Shown here: positions 1 to 9,700 of the stretch, one piece after another
Position numbering within the stretch: the stretch's first letter is position 1
Layout of the letters: every line of letters begins with the position of its first letter
Assembly: GCA_040386595.1 (NCBI GenBank)
Contig: JAZKFE010000014.1
Span: 23,745 to 87,744, forward strand
Direction: 5' to 3'
From: JAKFVC01 sp040386595
GTDB taxonomy: Bacteria; Planctomycetota; Planctomycetia; Planctomycetales; Planctomycetaceae
Length of the DNA stretch: 64,000 bases
Notes under the pieces: generated by a model
What the model saw: the letters and a program-made list of their open reading frames with translations, nothing else
Databases searched by the model: none
What the model was told of the DNA's origin: nothing
Translations under genes and position numbers: made by a program

Positions 1-2
1 GT

Positions 3-554
3 CTGGTGATCGACATTCTGGTCAACAATGCAGGCTTCGGCCGCAACGATTACTTCACAGCGATCTCAGTGACCGATCACCTTGAAATGGTGCAGCTGAA
101 TATCACCACGCTGATTCAACTGACCCGTTTGATTCTGCCGCAGATGATCGAACGCCGACAGGGTGGCATCCTGAACGTCGGATCGACCGCCGCCTTCCAA
201 CCCGGTCCCTACTCGACCGTCTATTTTGCGACCAAAGCATTCGTTCTCTCGTTCTCCGAAGGCTTGTGGCAGGAGCTACAGGAGCACAAGGTCTCGGTGA
301 CATGTCTATGTCCAGGACCAACACGCACCGATTTTGGTGCCCGATCTCGGATGGATAAAAACTGGAATTTCATTCATGGCAGCATGTCGGTCGATGCGGT
401 CTGTGATGCCGGCTACCGCGGATTTCGCCGACGCAAGTGCATCGTCATTCCCGGCATCCTGAATTGGATTCTCGCGTTTAGTGTACGCATCACACCACGC
501 CCGCTCATCTTGCGATTGATGCAACATTGGCAACGACCGCAGAACACCAAGTAA
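3..554 (+). CDS. Short-chain dehydrogenase/reductase (SDR), 5' end missing
   Basis: The reading frame is open to the window edge, so this is the C-terminal part (about 183 residues) of an NAD(P)-dependent short-chain dehydrogenase. The visible part starts just before the NNAG motif that stabilises the central beta sheet. It continues with a GSTAAF segment carrying the likely catalytic Ser, then YFATK, the YxxxK catalytic Tyr/Lys pair. The CPGPTRTDF stretch is the usual substrate-loop start after the active site. The N-terminal glycine-rich cofactor motif lies outside the window. The C-terminal tail is basic and hydrophobic, as in the YqjQ/DltE-like subgroup, but the substrate cannot be told. 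The DUF421 gene follows 93 bases later on the same strand. The family call is firm; the exact reaction is unknown. Confidence 0.85.
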   Translation: MVIDILVNNAGFGRNDYFTAISVTDHLEMVQLNITTLIQLTRLILPQMIERRQGGILNVGSTAAFQPGPYSTVYFATKAFVLSFSEGLWQELQEHKVSVTCLCPGPTRTDFGARSRMDKNWNFIHGSMSVDAVCDAGYRGFRRRKCIVIPGILNWILAFSVRITPRPLILRLMQHWQRPQNTK

Positions 555-647
555 TTCGCACAGTGTTCCCCAAACGAGACCGATACCACCAGTGTCGTCG
601 TGGCCTGATTGATCTCACACTCTACCCTTTCGTCGGGAGTCATTGCG

Positions 648-1199
648 ATGTGGGAAATCAGCCTGCCACACTGGTGGGATTTTGTCATTCGGGCGGTGGT
701 CATTTATGTTTTCCTGCTCGTTCTATTACGAATGACTGGCAAACGCCAAACCGGTGACTTGTCGCCCTTCGACCTTGTGCTCCTACTGATACTGAGTAAC
801 GCCGTTCAGAATTCGATGAACGGCGGCGACAACAGCATTACAGGTGGCATCATTCTGGCCACCACGCTCGTGCTACTCAACTCGCTCGTCGGCTGGCTGA
901 CCTATTCCAACAGGTCGCTCGAAGCATTGATCGAAGGCCGCCCGATCATCTTGATCCACAACGGCAAAATCGATCACGACGCTCTGCGCCGCACCAATCT
1001 ATCCTTGCATGAGCTCCAAGAATCCTTACGCGCCAACGGCTGTGTCGGCCCGTCTCAAGTACGTTTCGCGGTCGTGGAAAATACGGGAAAAATCTCCGTC
1101 ATCCGCATGCATGAGGACGAACTGAAACCTCCCGCGGAAGCCCCTCAAAATCACAACGAAAGCACAGATCGCCACACCACAGACAACACGAAGAATTGA
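648..1199 (+). CDS. DUF421 domain membrane protein (YetF/YcaP-like)
   Basis: A 183-residue protein of the DUF421 family. The N-terminal third holds about three hydrophobic helices. It includes the family signature RMTGKRQTGDLSPFDLVLLL, with the conserved Gly-Lys-Arg and Ser-Pro-Phe-Asp. The C-terminal half is soluble, with the typical EGRPIILIHNGKI and a Leu-rich ELQESLRANG segment. The start was set at the ATG at 648 because GGGAG sits eight bases upstream; an in-frame start at 609 has no ribosome site. The biochemical role of DUF421 proteins is not established; YetF-type members are inner-membrane proteins expressed in sporulating or stressed cells. The last 25 residues are Asn/Thr/His rich and probably disordered. 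Confidence 0.85.
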   Translation: MWEISLPHWWDFVIRAVVIYVFLLVLLRMTGKRQTGDLSPFDLVLLLILSNAVQNSMNGGDNSITGGIILATTLVLLNSLVGWLTYSNRSLEALIEGRPIILIHNGKIDHDALRRTNLSLHELQESLRANGCVGPSQVRFAVVENTGKISVIRMHEDELKPPAEAPQNHNESTDRHTTDNTKN

Positions 1200-1210
1200 T
1201 CCGAAGAAGA

Positions 1211-1377
1211 GTTTTCAGCCACGGATTGACACAGATGAAACACGGATTGGGACAGCGCTTGCAAACATTGTCCGGCGATTGAAGACGGTCCTGGAGTAAT
1301 CGGTTTGCGTCAGGAGACAACACAAACAAAGGATGATCGAATCCGTGTTCAATCTGTGTTAATCCGTGGCTCAAAAT
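1211..1377. repeat. Imperfect inverted repeat, about 39-bp arms
   Basis: The left arm (about 1213-1250) contains CCACGGATTGACACAGATG. The right arm (about 1339-1377) carries its reverse complement with a few changes and one single-base indel. The spacer is about 90 bases. The stretch just after the right arm (1378-1430), reading CTCCGTGACTCCGTGG, looks like more of the same intergenic repeat family rather than gene sequence. This block fills the gap between the DUF421 gene and the catalase-family gene. Seen directly in sequence; function unknown. Confidence 0.75.
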
Positions 1378-1491
1378 TCCTCATTCGTGGATTTCTTTCT
1401 CAGTGCTCTCCGTGACTCCGTGGTGCACACTCTTCATTCAATAAAAACCTTGAGTGATGGCAATCTAACAAACAAAAGGGAGGCGACGCTC

Positions 1492-2586
1492 ATGACGGCC
1501 AACTTCAAAATCCCGCTCCATTACTCGGATCAAGCGGAAGTCATTCCCGCCGATGAAGACGAGGATATCCGCCACGTCGTCCAAGCGGTAAGCACCATCC
1601 TCCAACGCAGTCTGGAGAAAACCGGTCGGCATCAATCTGACGTCCACGTGAAAACCGTCGGCAATGCCATCGGCGAGTTCCGTGTGCTGCCGAACTTGCC
1701 CTCAGAGCTGGCTCAGGGGCTCTTTCACATCGATCACACCTATCCGGCGGTCGTCCACTTTTCCAACTCCGCCAGCCAACAGCAACCTGATTGGTTGCCC
1801 GACGGCCGCGGGATGTCGATCAAGCTGCTGGAAGTCGACGGCGATCGCTTACCAGGGGATGAAGCTGCGGGGAGAACACAAGACTTCGTGATGATCAATC
1901 ATCCGGTCTTTTTTGCCCGGAACGTGAAAGAATTTCGACGACTGGAGCAGGTCCTCGTAGATGCCAACGACCAGCCGTTGGCGACACTACAGGGAATGCT
2001 TACGGGGGGTGATTGGAACCCTCTCCATTGGCACTGGAATGAAGCCATTACCGCCATGCGGATTGCCGGCCACATCCCCGCGCACCCGGCGAGTTACACC
2101 TATTTCAGCATGGCCCCGATCCGCTTTGGAAAGTACATCGCCAAGTATCGTGTCCAGCCAACCGGAGGTCGCCCGGATTCATGGCTGGATCTTGTCACCA
2201 AGCTCGGGACCGATGCCGACGGCTTGCATTTGATGCTGGCGGAAACGCTACGAACGCAGCAAATCCTATTTGAATTCCAGGTCCAGTTGCGGACCTCTGA
2301 CGAGACGATGCCGATCGAAGACGCCACCGTCGAGTGGCCTGAAAGTGAATCCCCCTATCGCACGGTCGCCCTGTTCTTAATTCCGCGACAGGACATCGCC
2401 CCTCTGCAAAATAATGACCGTTTCAAACACCTGGCATTCAATGTCTGGCATGCCCTCGCCGATCACCGCCCCCTGGGTGGCATTAATCGCCTGCGGAGAG
2501 AGGCTTATCGAATCTCATCCAGCTGGCGGCGCCAAGCCGCCGAGGTCGCGCCGCGTGAACCCGAGAGCATTAACGATTTGCTGTGA
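1492..2586 (+). CDS. Catalase-family protein (heme-dependent, y4iL-like)
   Basis: A 364-residue protein with the compact catalase-like fold, shorter than a full monofunctional catalase (about 480 residues or more) because the C-terminal flavodoxin-like part is absent. Visible family features are the VHFSNS strand followed by PDGRGMSIKLL, TQDFVMINHPVFF, and a distal SYTYFSMAPIRFGKYIAKY segment. The C-terminus has the conserved HRPLGGINRLRREAY. The ATG at 1492 was chosen over an upstream in-frame start at 1366 because AAGGGAGG precedes it and the upstream stretch is repeat-like intergenic sequence. There is no signal peptide, so it is probably cytosolic. Such proteins are thought to act as heme peroxidases or catalases, but the substrate is not shown by sequence. 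Confidence 0.85.
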   Translation: MTANFKIPLHYSDQAEVIPADEDEDIRHVVQAVSTILQRSLEKTGRHQSDVHVKTVGNAIGEFRVLPNLPSELAQGLFHIDHTYPAVVHFSNSASQQQPDWLPDGRGMSIKLLEVDGDRLPGDEAAGRTQDFVMINHPVFFARNVKEFRRLEQVLVDANDQPLATLQGMLTGGDWNPLHWHWNEAITAMRIAGHIPAHPASYTYFSMAPIRFGKYIAKYRVQPTGGRPDSWLDLVTKLGTDADGLHLMLAETLRTQQILFEFQVQLRTSDETMPIEDATVEWPESESPYRTVALFLIPRQDIAPLQNNDRFKHLAFNVWHALADHRPLGGINRLRREAYRISSSWRRQAAEVAPREPESINDLL

Positions 2587-2761
2587 GCTCAATCAGCTCA
2601 AGGGGTCAGTGCGCAACACCAATTCCGAAGGGCGACCGCAGTTCAATGGCTGCCGTCGCCCCATCGGCTTCGTGGTGGAGAACGCCAGGGTCGTGCGTTA
2701 GAATTCGCCTATCACACTTGTCCCGTTCAACTGTCTGCCCTTTCCTTCAAGCGAGTTCTCC

Positions 2762-3886
2762 ATGACACATGATTTCGCCCGTTGCTTCTTTCCTCTCGCC
2801 ATTGTAATGGCACTTTGCGGTACCCCGAAAAATGCAGATGCCAGCGAATTGCTCGTGTTCATTTCGGCATTCAACAAAGGTGACGAAGGAGCCATCCACG
2901 CGTATCAACTGCAGTCCGAAACCGGTGAATTGAAGCTGGTACATCGCACGACCGGTGCTGAGCAGCCCTTCTTTACGGCACTGTCTCCGGACCGCAAGTT
3001 TTTGTATGCGATCCACGCACCAGGACAGTTCGGCGGAAAAGATAACGAACAGATTTCCGCCTATGAAATCACTGGGCCTGCCGGGCAATTGAAACTGCTG
3101 AATCGCCAATCATCAATGGGGACGGCTTCCTGTTTTCTGGAAGTCGACAAGACCGGTAAAACATTGCTGGTCGCCAACTACTCATCAGGCAGCGTCGCGG
3201 CACTTCCCATCAAGGCAGACGGTTCTCTGGGCGAAGCCGCAACCTTCGTACAACACAAAGCCGCGAGCGTCGACGCCAGCCGTCCGACCGTTTCACACGC
3301 ACATTGCTTTGTGGTCAGCCCCGACAATCGGTTCGCCTTTGCGGCCGACCTGGGACTCGACGAAATCCTCAACTATCGACTCGATCCCGCTACCGCGAAA
3401 CTGACACCAGCCAAGCAACCGTTCGTCCGCACCGCACAGGGGGCCGGCCCGCGTCACATGACGTTCCATCCGAACGGCAAACAGGTCTACGCCATTAATG
3501 AATTGAAAGGCTCCGTCTCCTTGTTTGATTTCGAGCCNNNNNNNNNNTTCGAGCCTGAAACCGGATTCTTGATCGAGCAACAAACCATCTCCACCTTGCC
3601 CAAAGAGTTTGAAGGCAAGAATGCCTGCGCCGATCTAAAGATCACGCCCAATGGAAAATTCTTATACGGTACCAATCGTGGTCACGACAGCATTGCCTCG
3701 TACCGCCTGGCTGACGACGGTCGCTTATCCCTGCTGAATATCGAATCGAGCCTCGGAAAAGGTCCGCAGAACTTAGTCATCACGCCCAATGGCGAACTGC
3801 TGTTGTGCGCCAATATGCCGGGCAACAATGTCGCCGTCTTCAAGATCAACCAAGAGACCGGTGCTCTNNNNNNNNNNGGTCATTGA
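2762..3886 (+). CDS. Exported lactonase family protein (YbhE-type beta propeller), broken by two assembly gaps
   Basis: A secreted seven-bladed beta-propeller of the 6-phosphogluconolactonase/YbhE family. Residues 1-28 look like a signal peptide ending NADA-S. Blades repeat motifs such as FTALSPDRKFLYAI, SHAHCFVVSPDNRFAF, GPRHMTFHPNGKQVYAINE and PQNLVITPNGELLLCAN. The gene is interrupted by N runs at 3538-3547 and 3868-3877. The first gap keeps the frame. The second removes the end of the gene: after the N run only Gly-His-stop remains, whereas family members continue for roughly 20 residues after the NxxTG stretch. The true stop is therefore unknown. Planctomycete genomes often carry many such propellers; a sugar-lactone substrate is only a family-based guess. 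Confidence 0.85.
   Translation: MTHDFARCFFPLAIVMALCGTPKNADASELLVFISAFNKGDEGAIHAYQLQSETGELKLVHRTTGAEQPFFTALSPDRKFLYAIHAPGQFGGKDNEQISAYEITGPAGQLKLLNRQSSMGTASCFLEVDKTGKTLLVANYSSGSVAALPIKADGSLGEAATFVQHKAASVDASRPTVSHAHCFVVSPDNRFAFAADLGLDEILNYRLDPATAKLTPAKQPFVRTAQGAGPRHMTFHPNGKQVYAINELKGSVSLFDFEXXXXFEPETGFLIEQQTISTLPKEFEGKNACADLKITPNGKFLYGTNRGHDSIASYRLADDGRLSLLNIESSLGKGPQNLVITPNGELLLCANMPGNNVAVFKINQETGAXXXXGH
3538..3547. other. Scaffold gap (10 N) that looks like an unmerged overlap
   Basis: The base string TTCGAGCC occurs immediately before and immediately after the N run. Deleting the gap plus one copy removes 18 bases, keeps the frame and gives a continuous FDFEPETGF propeller strand. The gap is most likely an artificial join of overlapping contig ends. 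Confidence 0.85.
3868..3877. other. Scaffold gap (10 N) at the end of the lactonase gene
   Basis: No overlap is visible between the two sides. Real sequence, including the end of the lactonase gene, is probably missing here. Confidence 0.9.
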
Positions 3887-3941
3887 TCGCCATTGGCCGG
3901 CCACCCTCCATTAATTCCACGCTGACGAAACCGGATAAGAC

Positions 3942-5231
3942 TTAAATACGCGACAACACGAGCGACACGTTCTGGCCGCCAAACCCCGAGTTATTCGACA
4001 TCACGGTGGTTAATCGTTGTTCGCGGGCGTGATTCGGCACATAGTCCAAATCGCAATCCGGATCGGGGTACTGGTAGTTCGCGGTCGGTGGCACAATCGC
4101 GTCGCGCATGGCCAACAGCGAAAACATCGCCTCCAAGGCACCGCAAGCTGCCACCAAGTGCCCGGTCATACTCTTCGTACTAGAGATGGGCAATTGATGT
4201 GCGTGCGCCGCAAAAGCTCCCTTTAAGGCATTCGTTTCCGAGCGGTCGTTCGCACCGGTGCTAGTCCCGTGGGCATTCACATAACTGACCTGATCGCCAT
4301 TCAGGCCGGCATCGCGAAGCGCATGCTGCATCGCACGGGAAAGCCCGTTTCCGTCCGCGGGAATGTCCGTAATTCGATACGCATCCGCCGCCACACCATA
4401 CCCCAGGATCTCACCATAAATCGGGGCTCCTCGGTTCTTAGCATGTGAGTACTCTTCGATGACGAGCATCGCAGCCCCCTCGCCTAATACAAAACCGTCG
4501 CGTTCGCGATCGAAGGGTCGTGAGGCCGCGGTGGGATCGTCATTTCGAGTCGACAGCGTGTTGAGCAGGCAAAACCCTGTCATACCGAAGGGATGAATCA
4601 TGCTGTGAGATCCGCCGACAATCATGATGTCGGCCGTTCCGCAACGAATCATTTCCGCCCCTTCTCCGATGGCCTGGGCTGACGCGGCACAGGCGGTCAA
4701 CGTATTCAGATTGGGACCTTGCGCATTAAATTGACTGGCGATGCGTGCCGCTAACATATTCGGTTCTTGATCGAGTTCCGCTTGGGGATCAAGCCGCTGC
4801 AGCCCGAGTTCTGCAAATCGAGCGACATCCAAGGTGCCATTTTCGGCATGGGCTTCGGCGACCATCCCCATATAAGTATCAAAATTCTGGGCCCCCTCAC
4901 CGGAGCCGAGATACACCCCAAACCGCGAAGGATCGCTGAGCCGGTTGTAATCCAGGCCGGAATCTCGTACCGCCTGCAATGCCGCCGCGATACCGTACTG
5001 AATGTTCCGCCCCGAGCGTTCGTATTCACCAACCAACTGCGCATCACACCATTGCGACAATGAAAAATCTTTCACTTCCGCCGCAATACGTGTTGGAAAT
5101 CCAGAAGCATCAAACCGCGTGATGGGTGCGACGCCTGATTTCCCTAAGCAGACCGCATTCCACGCCGCAGTGGGATCATTCCCCACCGGTGAAACACATC
5201 CAATGCCTGTCACAACAGCGCGCTTACGCAT
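3942..5231 (-). CDS. Beta-ketoacyl-ACP synthase family protein (KAS II/FabF-like), second of a tandem pair
   Basis: A 429-residue thiolase-fold condensing enzyme that would extend an acyl chain by decarboxylative condensation with malonyl-ACP. The Cys-His-His triad is complete: C181 in TLTACAASAQ, H321 in VNAHGTSTGAND and H358 in TKSMTGHL. The N-terminus RAVVTGIGCVSPVG and the C-terminal SNNSGFGGQN are typical KAS II. The ATG at 5231 was chosen because AGAGGA lies just upstream and the family starts there; an in-frame extension to 5297 runs into the intergenic region. It lies 81 bases downstream of a second KAS gene on the same strand, so the two probably form an operon. Because both have the active Cys, this is not a KS/chain-length-factor pair. 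No ACP, ketoreductase or acyltransferase gene is seen nearby. Confidence 0.93.
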   Translation of the reverse strand: MRKRAVVTGIGCVSPVGNDPTAAWNAVCLGKSGVAPITRFDASGFPTRIAAEVKDFSLSQWCDAQLVGEYERSGRNIQYGIAAALQAVRDSGLDYNRLSDPSRFGVYLGSGEGAQNFDTYMGMVAEAHAENGTLDVARFAELGLQRLDPQAELDQEPNMLAARIASQFNAQGPNLNTLTACAASAQAIGEGAEMIRCGTADIMIVGGSHSMIHPFGMTGFCLLNTLSTRNDDPTAASRPFDRERDGFVLGEGAAMLVIEEYSHAKNRGAPIYGEILGYGVAADAYRITDIPADGNGLSRAMQHALRDAGLNGDQVSYVNAHGTSTGANDRSETNALKGAFAAHAHQLPISSTKSMTGHLVAACGALEAMFSLLAMRDAIVPPTANYQYPDPDCDLDYVPNHAREQRLTTVMSNNSGFGGQNVSLVLSRI

Positions 5232-5312
5232 ATTAAAATATCCTCTAAAGTTTGGACTCTTGTCGTCAGGTCGATCAGACCGACAACTTCCGTCCAATAG
5301 ATCATTGGTTCG

Positions 5313-6560
5313 TCAAACTGCCCCGAATGCCAGACAGCAATTGTGGCCGCCAAAACCAAAGCTTGTCGCGAGGAGTCGTCGCACAGGAAGCTCCCGCGCC
5401 ACGTTCGGAACACAATCCAGATCGCACTCCGGATCTGGTGTTTCATAGTTAATCGTGGGATGGACGACGCCCTGCTGAATGGTCAACGCACACACAATTG
5501 CCGCGACACCACCGCTGGCTCCACACAAATGCCCAATCATGCTTTTCGTGCTACTGACGACCAGGCGAGAACTATGCGCCCCGATTGCCATCCGGATGGC
5601 TTTCGTCTCCGCAGCATCCCCGAGTTGGGTGCCCGTCGCGTGCGTATTAATATATTGGATATCCTCGGGATTCAGCCGCGCATCAGCCAGCGCCAGGCGG
5701 ATCGAGTGACAGGCCCCTTCCCCATCTGGACGGGGCGCGGTGATGTGATGGGCGTCGGAACTTTGGCCTGCACCGAGCAGTTCACAATAGATCTTCGCCC
5801 CCCGTTTCCGAGCATGTTCTAATTCTTCAACAACGATAACTCCGGCTCCCTCACCCAGCACAAATCCATCTCGCTCACGATCGAATGGTCGGCAGGCTTG
5901 CGGGGGATTGTCATTTCTTTCAGACAACGCCTTCGCGGAACAGAACCCGGCGAGCCCCATCGGAGTCAAGGCGGCTTCAGCACCGCCAGCCAACATGACA
6001 TCCGCTCGACCGAGGCGAACTGCGTCCATCGAAGCCGCAATGGCATCGGCAGCCGAGGCACAAGCCGACACCACGCACGCATTTTGCCCACGCAAGCCAA
6101 AGTGAATCGAAACTGCTGCGGGTGCGGCATTCGCCATCATCTTGGGAATCAGAAACGGGCTGACTCGCCCCGGCCCTTGATGTAGATATTTCGCGGTCTC
6201 CTCTTCGAACGCGCTCATCCCGCCCGTTCCGCTACCTAGAATCGTCCCACACCGTTCGGCGTGTTCTTGCGCAAAATCCAACCCGCTATCGGCGACCGCA
6301 TCAATGGCCGCCGCCAAAGCAAATTGAGCAAAGCGATCGAGTCGTTTCGCAACCTTCCCGCCAACTCGCTCATCGGCATCAAATGCTTTGACCTCACCAC
6401 CAAAACGGACTTTGAACCCCGACGCATCAAATCGCGAAATAGGCCCCACGCCGCTTTGGCCGGCACACAATCGGTTCCAGAACTCGGTGACATCGCTGGA
6501 TAACGGATTCACCGTCCCTAGTCCCGTAATCACAACTCGCCGATTTAACAAAATAGTCAT
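5313..6560 (-). CDS. Beta-ketoacyl-ACP synthase family protein (KAS II/FabF-like), first of a tandem pair
   Basis: A 415-residue KAS II-type condensing enzyme. The triad residues are C167 in VVSACASAAD, H307 in INTHATGTQLGD and H344 in TKSMIGHL. The start MTILLNRRVVITGLGTVNPL is typical. It shares the general FabF plan with the neighbour at 3942-5231 (for example CRPFDRERDGFVLGEGAG against SRPFDRERDGFVLGEGAA). The two differ enough in the 110-165 region to suggest different chain preference. In housekeeping fatty acid operons fabF usually follows acpP and fabG; neither is here, which points to a specialised lipid or secondary-lipid role. That role is inferred. The gene ends 81 bases before its neighbour's start. 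Confidence 0.93.
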   Translation of the reverse strand: MTILLNRRVVITGLGTVNPLSSDVTEFWNRLCAGQSGVGPISRFDASGFKVRFGGEVKAFDADERVGGKVAKRLDRFAQFALAAAIDAVADSGLDFAQEHAERCGTILGSGTGGMSAFEEETAKYLHQGPGRVSPFLIPKMMANAAPAAVSIHFGLRGQNACVVSACASAADAIAASMDAVRLGRADVMLAGGAEAALTPMGLAGFCSAKALSERNDNPPQACRPFDRERDGFVLGEGAGVIVVEELEHARKRGAKIYCELLGAGQSSDAHHITAPRPDGEGACHSIRLALADARLNPEDIQYINTHATGTQLGDAAETKAIRMAIGAHSSRLVVSSTKSMIGHLCGASGGVAAIVCALTIQQGVVHPTINYETPDPECDLDCVPNVARELPVRRLLATSFGFGGHNCCLAFGAV

Positions 6561-6630
6561 CCTATAAATAGTTTATGCAGGGAAATTATCTGCACTACCG
6601 AGGTTTAAGATCACATCAAATTGAATCGAA

Positions 6631-6661
6631 GCGACACCACGCCACATTGGCTTGGTGTCGC
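6631..6661 (-). terminator. Hairpin downstream of the RND efflux operon
   Basis: GCGACACCA and TGGTGTCGC form a perfect 9-bp stem with a 13-base loop, 49 to 79 bases after the RND pump stop codon. On the minus strand it is followed by TTCGATTCAATTT, a weak T-rich tail. It sits between the pump operon and the KAS operon and probably limits read-through. Confidence 0.5.
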
Positions 6662-6709
6662 GTTATTTCGAATCCAGCGAGAAAGTTGCCCGAGACCTGT
6701 TCGTACCAA

Positions 6710-9700
6710 CTATTCGTGCGAACCGGCCTGATGCTCTTCATGCAGTTCTTCACGGTGCTGGAAGCCATGACCCCAGAATCGAATCGACACACCGCGTAGC
6801 ACAACATAAAACGTGGGCGTTAAGAACAAACCAAAGATCGTCACACCAAGCATGCCGGCGAACACAGCCGTTCCAAGAACTTGACGCAGTTCAAAGCCCG
6901 GCCCTGTCGCACGAGCCAGTGGCAGCACTCCCAGGATGAAGGCGAACGACGTCATCACGATCGGCCGCAGTCGCAAGCGACAGGACTCGATCGCCGCATC
7001 CACCGGACTACGTCCTTCCTCTTCCAGTTGCTTCGCAAACTCCACAATCAGCACAGCGTTTTTGGCCGCCAGCCCAATGAGCACCACGAAGCTAATTTGT
7101 GTAATCAGATTGTTATCCATCCCTCGCAGCGACACTCCCAGCAGGGCGAACGGCAGACACACAGGAGCGATCAGAATGATCGCCATGGGCAATGTCCAGC
7201 TTTCGTACTCGGCCGAGTGCACCAGGAAGACGAACAGCACGCACAACGGGAAGATATAGAGAGCCGTGTTTCCCGCCAGCTGCTGTTGATAGGCCAGGTC
7301 GGTCCATTCCACAGTCATGCCCTGCGGCAGTTTTTCTTTGGCCAGGCGCTCGATTGTTTCGATCGCTTGCCCCGAACTGAAGCCGGGGGCCGTGTCACCT
7401 TGCACTTCCGCAGCCGGGTACATGTTATAGCGGACCACTCGATCAGGACCGCTCTGCCACTTCACATTGACCACCGATCCCAGCGGTACCATGCGACCAG
7501 TCGCGGTCCGTGTTTTCAAACGAGAAATATCATCTTCATTATTACGGAAGGCTTCTTCAGACTGCGTCCGAACCTGAAACGTACGACCGTACAAATTGAA
7601 ATCGTTAACATATGCCGACCCTAAATTAACTTGTAAGGCCTCGAACACATTCGTCAGCGGCACATTCAACATGTTGGCTTTCACACGATCCACATCCGCA
7701 AACAACTGCGGCGTAGAGGCTCGGTAGGTCGTGAACACCCCCGCCAGCGAAGGTTCCTTTTGTGCGGCAGCGATGAGAGCGTCAGTCGCTTCCTGTAAGG
7801 CTCGGGAACCGTATCCCCCACGGTCTTGAACGAGGAACTTATAGCCACCCGATGTACCAAGCCCTTGGACTGGCGGAGGCGGGACGACGAAAATATTCGC
7901 ATCCGGAATCTGCATCAATTCCTTCTGCAACGACGGCAGCTGATTCAGAATCGGTTCCGGTTCCTCACCGTGGCGTTCATGTTCCAGCTTCTCACCAATA
8001 AAGATCGCCGCAGCATTCGGACTATTCGATCGAGTCGCACCCGAGAACCCCACGAACGTCACCGCGTGCCCGACACCGTGATGCTTCAGGATGATATCAC
8101 TCGCTTGCTTGACGACAGCGTCGGTTCTCGACAGCGACGCCCCATCAGGCAGCTGAATCACGGTGATGAGATATCCCTTGTCCTGCCGCGGAATAAATCC
8201 GGTCGGCACTTTCATGAAACCGTATCCGGTCAAACCGACTAAGATCGCATAAGCCAACAGCGGGAAGGCGACCTTCCGCACGTTCCAGCTCACCATTCCG
8301 GCATAGCCGTGACTAACGCGGTCAAACATCCAGTTAAACAAACTGAAGAACCAACCGAAGACAAAGTCCCAAACGCGGGAGAACCAGTCTTTCTTGGCAC
8401 CATGCGGCTGCAACAAGATGGCACACAGTGCAGGACTCAGCGTTAAGGAGTTGAAGGCCGACAACAGCGTCGACACGGCAATCGTCAACGCGAACTGGCG
8501 ATAGAACTCACCGCTAATTCCCGAGATAAACGCAGTCGGCACGAACACCGCGGACAAACCCACGGCAATCGCAATAACGGCCCCGGTCACCTCATCCATC
8601 GCTTTATAAGCGGCGGCCCGTGGTGAAAGTCCGGTCGCAATATGTCGCTCCACGTTCTCCACCACCACGATGGCATCATCCACCACGATACCAATCGCGA
8701 GCACCAGACCGAACAGCGACAACATATTCAATGAAAACCCAAATGCTAACATGGCACCGAACGTGCCGATCAGCGAGACGGGAATGGCAATCAGCGGTAC
8801 TAATGTCGCCCGCCAGTTTTGTAAGAACACAAGCACCACGATCACAACCAGAATACCGGCTTCGTAGAGAGTGTGAATCACCGAGTCGATTGACTCGCGG
8901 ACGAAGACGGTCGGGTTATAAGCAATGCGGTATTCGAGTCCATCGGGAAAATTCTTAGAGAGTTTTTCGATGGCCTTCTCAATCCCGTCTGCCGTGGCCA
9001 GTGCGTTGGAACCGGGACGTTGAGCAATCGCTAAAGCGACGGCGTTCTGCCCATCCAGGTAAGTATTAATCGAGTAGTCCCGCGCACCGAGTTCAATGCG
9101 CGCCACATCACCAACTCTCACCACGCGACCATCAGCCCCCGTTCTCACAATCAGATTGGCAAACTGCTGCGGGTCGAGCAGACGTCCCAACGTATTCACC
9201 GTGAGCTGAAAATCGCCCCCTTTTTCGAGAGGCGGCTGGCCAATAACGCCCGATGCCACCTGGATATTTTGAGCTCGCAACGTCTGGACGACGTCTCCCG
9301 CAGTCAGCGACAGGTGAGCCAGCCGCTCGGCATCCAGCCAGATACGCATGCTGTATTCACGCAGCCCCAGCGAGTTCACACTACCGACACCATCCACACG
9401 AGCCAGCGTGTCACGAACTTGAATTAACGCGTAGTTTCCTAAGTAGAGTTGATCGAATTTTTTATTAGGTGAAACAAGGTGCAACACCATTAAAAGGTCC
9501 GGAGACGATTTGACGGTTGTGATACCCAGACGTCGCACATCTTCCGGTAAGCGAGCTTCCGCAGTAGCCACGCGATTCTGCACCAACACCTGGGCCGTAT
9601 CCAGATTCGTTCCTAATTTAAAGGTGACGGTTAATTCCATCTGACCGTCGACCGTACATTGCGAAGACATATAGAGCATGTCTTCCACACCATTCACTTC

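Noticed and set aside
3942..6560. Type II polyketide KS-alpha/KS-beta pair
   Set aside because: Both proteins keep the active-site Cys, and no ACP, cyclase or ketoreductase is adjacent.
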